Shown piece after piece: positions 6,982-10,834 of a stretch of DNA of 10,834 nucleotides. The notes under the pieces were generated by a model. It worked only from the letters and a program-made list of their open reading frames with translations, had not been told where the DNA came from and did no database searches. The position numbers and the translations under genes are program-made. Numbering within the stretch: position 1 is the stretch's first letter; each line of letters starts with the position of its first letter. The stretch spans positions 15,730-26,563 of the forward strand of contig DIDF01000043.1 in assembly GCA_002418005.1 (NCBI GenBank), written 5' to 3'. The stretch comes from Lactobacillaceae bacterium UBA5807. Lineage in GTDB: Bacteria > Bacillota > Bacilli > Lactobacillales > Lactobacillaceae.

Positions 6982-8313
6982 CTACTTAATCTCTTTATCT
7001 TGTTTTTCAAACTTTAAGTTAAGTAAAATCAGTAAACCGCCAATGATAAAGAAGATAGCGGGCAACCATGAAATACTAAATTTAATTGCTGACAAGGTAG
7101 CAGCGTTTTGAACGGCATTTGCTTTGTAGCCGGCATGAGCCAGCAACACTGAAGGTGCCCAGCCACCAAGACCAGAACCCATTTTAATGGCAAACGAACT
7201 GCCAATAGCAGTTAAGAAACCACTTGCTCGGATTCCATTCTTCCATTCGCCATAATCAACAGTATCGGCAAGCATTGCAAATGGTAAAGTAACTGAAATT
7301 CCAGTACCAACCGAAGCAATTGCCCAAGCAATTGAGAGACCAACGAGTGAATGACCGGTGAAGAAAATTAAGATTTGCCCAAAGGCTGCTAAAAACATTC
7401 CAGCCATCAGAATATATGTCCGACGGAATTTCTTAACCAAGAATGGAATGGCAACCATTCCAATAATTTGAAACATTACTAAGGCATTTAAGATTGAAGC
7501 AAAATCCTTTACTCCAAGTTTGTACTGAGTGTAATAAACAACAACTGAAGTTCTTGAAGCATTTCCTAACCAGTAGAAAATGAAAACCAGAACTAAAATG
7601 AACCATGGCCAATTTGATTTTGCGGCCTTAATTGAGCTAATTATGGAAATACCTTTTTTAGGTTTGTTAATTTCATGAGTATCAAAGAAAGCATACATTA
7701 AAAGGCAAACAGCAATTACACCTAAGATAATAGCTGTATTTCTCCAACCAGATTGAGGATTATGGCCGAAGAACTGAACAAAGCTTAAAGTAAATGTTGC
7801 AGTAATGAAGTAGCCAATCATCCCACCAATACTTCGAGTACTGTTTAATTTCATTCTTTCGTCAACGTCATTACTCAAGTTTGGCAAGATTGAGCTGATT
7901 GGAGTCCCAACTCCGGTATAGCAGATTCCAAACAATAGGTATGTTATTAATCCCCACCAGAATTTACCAGTAGCACTAAGATTTGGAGACATAAACATTA
8001 AAATAAAGAAGATAGCAAATGGAATTGACATCCAAAGCCAAAATGGTCGACTTTGGCCATACTTCGAATGAGTATGATCAATAATAAAACCCCAAACCGG
8101 TGCATCAAAGGCATCCAAAATTCTTGCCGCCAGAAGAATTTTCCCAGCAGCCGCAACGGCCAATCCAAATACATCAGTAAAGTAATACAAAATAAATGTG
8201 GTGACAGTGGTATAAAGCAAGTTACCGGCACAATCCGTACTTGCATATGCTAGCACACTATGAAATGGAATCTTTTTACCACTATTTGTTGCCTTAGCAA
8301 TTTGACTCTTCAT
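6982..8313 (-). CDS. GPH-family sugar:cation symporter
   Basis: This 443-residue membrane transporter belongs to the glycoside-pentoside-hexuronide:cation symporter family (MelB/XynP type, within the MFS superfamily). It moves a glycoside or oligosaccharide inward with H+ or Na+. About twelve hydrophobic helices are visible. The family block between helices 2 and 3 is at 67-93, with DAFDAPVWGFIIDHTHSKYG followed by RPFW. There is no C-terminal IIA-like PTS domain, unlike LacS, so direct regulation by HPr phosphorylation is not expected. The ATG has AGGAGGG seven bases upstream (8321-8327). It sits 24 bp after the glycosidase-like gene and 57 bp before the GH51 gene. Context points to an arabinose-containing oligosaccharide or arabinoside as cargo, which is inference; sequence gives only the family. 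Confidence 0.92.
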   Translation of the reverse strand: MKSQIAKATNSGKKIPFHSVLAYASTDCAGNLLYTTVTTFILYYFTDVFGLAVAAAGKILLAARILDAFDAPVWGFIIDHTHSKYGQSRPFWLWMSIPFAIFFILMFMSPNLSATGKFWWGLITYLLFGICYTGVGTPISSILPNLSNDVDERMKLNSTRSIGGMIGYFITATFTLSFVQFFGHNPQSGWRNTAIILGVIAVCLLMYAFFDTHEINKPKKGISIISSIKAAKSNWPWFILVLVFIFYWLGNASRTSVVVYYTQYKLGVKDFASILNALVMFQIIGMVAIPFLVKKFRRTYILMAGMFLAAFGQILIFFTGHSLVGLSIAWAIASVGTGISVTLPFAMLADTVDYGEWKNGIRASGFLTAIGSSFAIKMGSGLGGWAPSVLLAHAGYKANAVQNAATLSAIKFSISWLPAIFFIIGGLLILLNLKFEKQDKEIK

Positions 8314-8337
8314 ATGATTTCCCTCCTAGAACATATT

Positions 8338-9720
8338 TTATGCAAATTCGTTAGTTTTTGAATTAAATGAAACATGATGACTTTTCGATTTGAATACTTT
8401 TTGATTATCCAAATCAACATATTCTAAAACATAGGGCGCAAAACTGGTAACATTATAAACTTTTTCTTTTTCTTGGCTAATATTGCCGTTAACCGCGTGA
8501 TAATTTCCGTTGGCATCAGAGTAAATAAAAGTCTTTTGACCAAAACCATTAAGGTAGGCAACTAATTCTTCGCCCATGTCCCAATCGTCTTGTCCGGTAT
8601 ATCCATCCGGAAATAGTCGGGCAAATATTCCGCCGTCTGAGGCAAAGATTGACTGGCCAAATCGGTTTCTGGAAAGGTCTGGTCGGTTAACGTTGGGACC
8701 AGCTATGCTGTATGTTGATGCAGCCTCACCAGGTTTAAGAATCCGGTTTGTGGTAGAAGCATTTAAATCATACATATATAAAACAGCATTTGTTGCTCGA
8801 TATGCAGCCTCCACTAAGTCAACATCGCCAAGCTTTTCTCCTGCAATTTGAGCCGCTGAAGCAGTAATCCCGCCCCACAATGCATGAACCATATATGACA
8901 ATGCTTCCCACCAACGATCAGGACTTTGAGATCGAAAATCATTGCTGAATCCAATATTAGCTTTAAGCAGTTCACCATATATCCTTGCGGCTTTTGTTTC
9001 TCCAGCAATAGCTAATGCACCAGCGGCCGGTCCAAAACCAGCGTTGTCAAAGAAATGTTCAGTCATGGCCGCTTTTAGTTCACCAGATTCTTTTGCCATT
9101 CGTTTAGTAACATTTTGCCAGGATTTAGAGATTTCTTCATATTCTTGGTTCAAACCATTCTTTTTCAATGCAGTTAATAAATCGTTTATATACAAGAAAT
9201 ACGTACCCAGCATTTGGGCTTCTTCCTTACCTCGCTGATTATCGTGAAGATCAGGATTTACTCTAACATCAAAAATCTGAGCAGCCCAGGATAGATATTC
9301 TTTTGGTGAATGAAGCCTTAAAACATTAGATGGGCATTGAGCAAGCAAATAAAAAATATGGGCGATATACTCTAAATCCATAACCCGGTAAAAATCCCCA
9401 TACAATTTAGCAGGGTGCCTAAATTCTCCGTGTTCAAACCATTTTGGCCGAACATACTTCACGGCACTTTCTTCTACCTGCTGAATTTTTTTATCTGGAT
9501 TTAAAACTTGGTTATCCAATAAGCATTCCTGAAGAACAAAACTCATTTTTCCTAGTGATTCGCCTTGATTGGATACCGGGCCAAAACTATAAGGAATTTT
9601 GCCACCTTTCCCAGAATAAGAATGATCAGAAACATAGTCAGCTCTTTGCCTTAACATTTTACTTATCGAACTCATGACATTGAAGACACCAATATCGGAA
9701 GTCCCATCGACAAAAGTCAT
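8338..9720 (-). CDS. Glycosidase-like protein, C-terminal part (DUF5695-like)
   Basis: The 460-residue frame corresponds to the helical catalytic-type half of a larger protein. Its repeated helix pairs, such as FYRVMDLEYIAHIFYLLAQ (110-128), GPAAGALAIAGETKAARIYG (230-249) and WWEALSYMVHALWGGITASA (270-289), resemble a six-hairpin (alpha/alpha)6 toroid. SPDRWWE (266-272) and DWDMGEELVAY (379-389) hold acidic residues that could be catalytic, but I do not know the true ones. I recognise the protein only as similar to DUF5695 proteins; no activity is assigned. Its ATG overlaps the upstream stop as ATGA, and GAGG lies 5 nt before it, so coupled reinitiation is possible. However, the frame stays open upstream to 9789 and reads LPTKWLGEHEAI directly before the methionine, so this is probably the rest of one gene after a frameshift rather than a true start. 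There is no signal peptide. Confidence 0.75.
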   Translation of the reverse strand: MTFVDGTSDIGVFNVMSSISKMLRQRADYVSDHSYSGKGGKIPYSFGPVSNQGESLGKMSFVLQECLLDNQVLNPDKKIQQVEESAVKYVRPKWFEHGEFRHPAKLYGDFYRVMDLEYIAHIFYLLAQCPSNVLRLHSPKEYLSWAAQIFDVRVNPDLHDNQRGKEEAQMLGTYFLYINDLLTALKKNGLNQEYEEISKSWQNVTKRMAKESGELKAAMTEHFFDNAGFGPAAGALAIAGETKAARIYGELLKANIGFSNDFRSQSPDRWWEALSYMVHALWGGITASAAQIAGEKLGDVDLVEAAYRATNAVLYMYDLNASTTNRILKPGEAASTYSIAGPNVNRPDLSRNRFGQSIFASDGGIFARLFPDGYTGQDDWDMGEELVAYLNGFGQKTFIYSDANGNYHAVNGNISQEKEKVYNVTSFAPYVLEYVDLDNQKVFKSKSHHVSFNSKTNEFA

Positions 9721-10700
9721 GATTGCCTCATGCTCACCGAGCCATTTGGTTGGTAAGTCAACTTGGAATCTTTGATATCTGTAGTAATGTCATCTGAAAC
9801 TAGGTTGACATTATTCTTATAACGGACTATAAATGACTTTATTTTCTGGTTAGCTGACAAACCAATTTTAAAGGTTTGTTTTTGTCCTTGGGACACTAAT
9901 GGCTCAAATGACAGTCTGGGGTGACCAAATGATTTGGCAATCGAATAAAAGTCTTGTTTATCTTGAAATGGATGAAGTCCAAATTCCCAACTTAGTTTAC
10001 TTGAGGCACGAAGATCAACTTTGTTTTGTGGATAAATCCAATCATTAACGGCTCGTTGATTATTCGAATATCCACCGGCCAAAACAAATTCATGAAACAG
10101 CATTCCATCCAATGATGGAGAAACATTTTCAAAAAATCGGTTAGTATAATCGTTAAACGTCCCAACTGACAAAACATTTCCATCCAATTGATAAACTCCC
10201 ATATTTGGTGAAGTGTTATCTCTTCTCAAAGCCGCTAATTTAGTATAGTTTTTTGAAATAGATGGGAAGACGGCCACCGATTGATTGGCATTTCGATGAA
10301 CGTTTTTGTCACGAAACATCACATAAGCTAAACTAATCCAAATACCCAAATCATCAATAGTTAAATTAGCGGAGCTAAGATTTTCCACAGAAAATTTCCA
10401 ACGAAGCATTAATCCATCTAAAATAAATTGCTCGGAAACTTTAAATTTGCCAAAATCAAAAACACTCTCACTCTTTTGCTCTTCGATGTTAATACTTGGA
10501 GAATAGTTAATACTTTGGTACTCTTTGCCACCTAACTTAATATGAAATTCACCAAATAATTTATCATCATCCTTATATCCAACTTGCTTTAAATATTTAG
10601 GATCAATAACCCAGTTCATTCTCGTTGGATCATCATTGAGGGTCAACTTTGTGATGGCACCACGTTTATTTTGTTCAACGGAATACTGCTTAGATTTCAA
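9717..10700 (-). CDS. Glycosidase-like protein, N-terminal part (DUF5695-like)
   Basis: This 327-residue frame has beta-rich sequence with almost no long hydrophobic stretch and no signal peptide, so the product is cytoplasmic. The opening, GAITKLTLNDDPTRMNWVID (14-33), with its DP..MNWV core, resembles the N-terminal beta-sandwich of DUF5695 proteins; the family call is from memory and tentative. The initiation codon is TTG (10700-10698), chosen because GAGGAGGG (10714-10707) lies 6 nt upstream and no in-frame ATG is near. The last 14 or so residues, LTYQPNGSVSMRQS, look out of frame: the -1 frame over the same bases reads more like protein and joins the downstream gene. It is the first gene of the operon, about 40 nt from the predicted transcription start. 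If expressed as it stands it would be a domain lacking its catalytic partner, unless the downstream frame is made as a second chain. Confidence 0.7.
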   Translation of the reverse strand: MKSKQYSVEQNKRGAITKLTLNDDPTRMNWVIDPKYLKQVGYKDDDKLFGEFHIKLGGKEYQSINYSPSINIEEQKSESVFDFGKFKVSEQFILDGLMLRWKFSVENLSSANLTIDDLGIWISLAYVMFRDKNVHRNANQSVAVFPSISKNYTKLAALRRDNTSPNMGVYQLDGNVLSVGTFNDYTNRFFENVSPSLDGMLFHEFVLAGGYSNNQRAVNDWIYPQNKVDLRASSKLSWEFGLHPFQDKQDFYSIAKSFGHPRLSFEPLVSQGQKQTFKIGLSANQKIKSFIVRYKNNVNLVSDDITTDIKDSKLTYQPNGSVSMRQS

Positions 10701-10706
10701 AAAAAT

Positions 10707-10714
10707 CCCTCCTC
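10707..10714 (-). promoter_or_regulatory. Ribosome binding site that sets the TTG start
   Basis: GAGGAGGG on the minus strand, six bases before the TTG codon at 10700. It is nearly complementary to the full anti-Shine-Dalgarno sequence and decides the start, because no in-frame ATG is available nearby. Confidence 0.75.
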
Positions 10715-10730
10715 TAAATTAAATGGCATT

Positions 10731-10744
10731 GGTAAACGCTTACA
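10731..10744. promoter_or_regulatory. LacI/CcpA-type operator (cre-like)
   Basis: GGTAAACGCTTACA contains the near-palindrome GTAAaCGcTTAC with a central CG, the hallmark of LacI/GalR-family operators including the catabolite responsive element. It departs from the cre consensus mainly at the first base (G for T). It begins three bases downstream of the -10 and covers the predicted start site, a classic repression position. Either CcpA or a dedicated LacI-type regulator could bind; none is encoded in the window. Confidence 0.65.
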
Positions 10745-10746
10745 AC

Positions 10747-10776
10747 ATTATAATAACGGCTTACCCACTGTGATAA
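10747..10776 (-). promoter_or_regulatory. Promoter of the sugar operon
   Basis: A perfect TATAAT (10752-10747 on the minus strand) has a weak -35, TTATCA (10776-10771), at a spacing of 18 nt. The predicted start is near 10740, inside the operator. A strong -10 with a poor -35 is the pattern expected of an activator-dependent promoter, consistent with the AraC-family regulator at 4490-5350. Confidence 0.6.
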
Positions 10777-10784
10777 AATGGGTA
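10762..10784. promoter_or_regulatory. Inverted repeat bracketing the operon -35
   Basis: Arms TACCCA (10762-10767) and TGGGTA (10779-10784) are separated by 11 nt and enclose the weak -35 hexamer. The position suits a regulator-binding site. The right arm with its flank (ATGGGTA) resembles the ATGGATT half-site at the araC-type promoter, but the spacing differs. Short arms could arise by chance. Confidence 0.3.
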
Positions 10785-10802
10785 TTTCTTTAAACTTTTT
10801 AC

Positions 10803-10834
10803 AAAAAAAGAGTGAATTATTTTAAAATAATTCA
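10803..10834 (-). terminator. Palindrome plus T-tract at window edge, probable terminator
   Basis: A perfect 22-bp palindrome, TGAATTATTTT followed by its complement, runs from 10813 to the end of the window. On the minus strand it is followed by CTC and T7 (10809-10803). This fits the terminator of a minus-strand gene just beyond the window. The stem shown is almost all A-T, and its outer part may be cut off by the window edge. Confidence 0.45.

Larger units (their letters stand above)
8338..10700 (-). pseudogene. Frameshifted DUF5695-like glycosidase-like gene, first in sugar operon
   Basis: The two frames 9717-10700 and 8338-9720 together cover 2,360 coding bases before the stop codon, two more than a multiple of three, as expected for a 787-codon gene that has lost one base. 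Both frames are coding-like up to the junction: the first ends in a probable beta-sandwich domain, and the second continues as DLPTKWLGEHEAIMTFVDG and then the helical domain. The switch must lie between 9789 and 9720, with AAGTTGAC (9764-9757) as a good candidate. There is no long homopolymer at the junction and no classical X-XXY-YYZ slippery site. It could be a true inactivating mutation, a sequencing error, or a functional two-chain split using the ATGA overlap. Confidence 0.6.

Noticed and set aside
8576..8851. Plus-strand open frame of 91 codons inside the glycosidase-like gene
   Set aside because: It is antisense to conserved-looking helical coding sequence and has no initiation signal, so it is a shadow frame.
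9717..9792. Programmed -1 ribosomal frameshifting joining the two glycosidase-like frames
   Set aside because: The frame relation is right for -1, but the overlap holds no X-XXY-YYZ slippery heptamer and no obvious downstream stem-loop or pseudoknot, so an indel is simpler.

Overview
The window is AT-rich DNA from a low-GC Gram-positive bacterium, most likely a member of the Lactobacillaceae or a close relative in the Lactobacillales. The evidence is strong AGGAGG-type ribosome binding sites, a CcpA/LacI-type operator, a large two-domain FtsX-like permease with its own ATPase, YaaA, and a GPH-type sugar symporter next to an intracellular GH51 arabinofuranosidase. I cannot name the species from sequence alone.

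Layout, left to right. (1) 1-226 is non-coding and holds two inverted-repeat structures: a small bidirectional terminator (25-71) and an unusually large nested palindrome (114-225) that starts just after the permease stop codon. (2) 227-3520, minus strand, is a two-gene ABC transporter operon: ATPase first, then an 859-residue FtsX/MacB-type permease. (3) 3663-5350, plus strand, carries yaaA (peroxide-stress protein) and an AraC-family regulator with an N-terminal cupin-like domain. (4) A strong bidirectional terminator (5356-5395) separates the regulator from the convergent sugar operon. (5) 5425-10700, minus strand, is a carbohydrate operon, read from right to left: a putative six-hairpin glycosidase-like protein (DUF5695-like) now split into two reading frames, a GPH-family symporter, and a GH51 alpha-L-arabinofuranosidase. 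Its promoter lies at 10747-10776, with a LacI/CcpA-type operator just downstream of the -10. (6) The right edge holds a palindrome plus T-tract that probably terminates the gene beyond the window.

How the parts could work together (inference): the symporter imports an arabinose-containing oligosaccharide or glycoside, and the cytoplasmic GH51 enzyme and the uncharacterised glycosidase-like protein would process it. The AraC-type protein, encoded tail to tail with the operon, is the obvious candidate activator, and the operator at the start site would add catabolite or substrate-specific repression. The most notable points are the frame break in the first operon gene, where coding sense continues across the break in the other frame, and the 112-bp nested palindrome behind the ABC operon. 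I found no CRISPR array, tRNA, rRNA, insertion sequence or phage gene.
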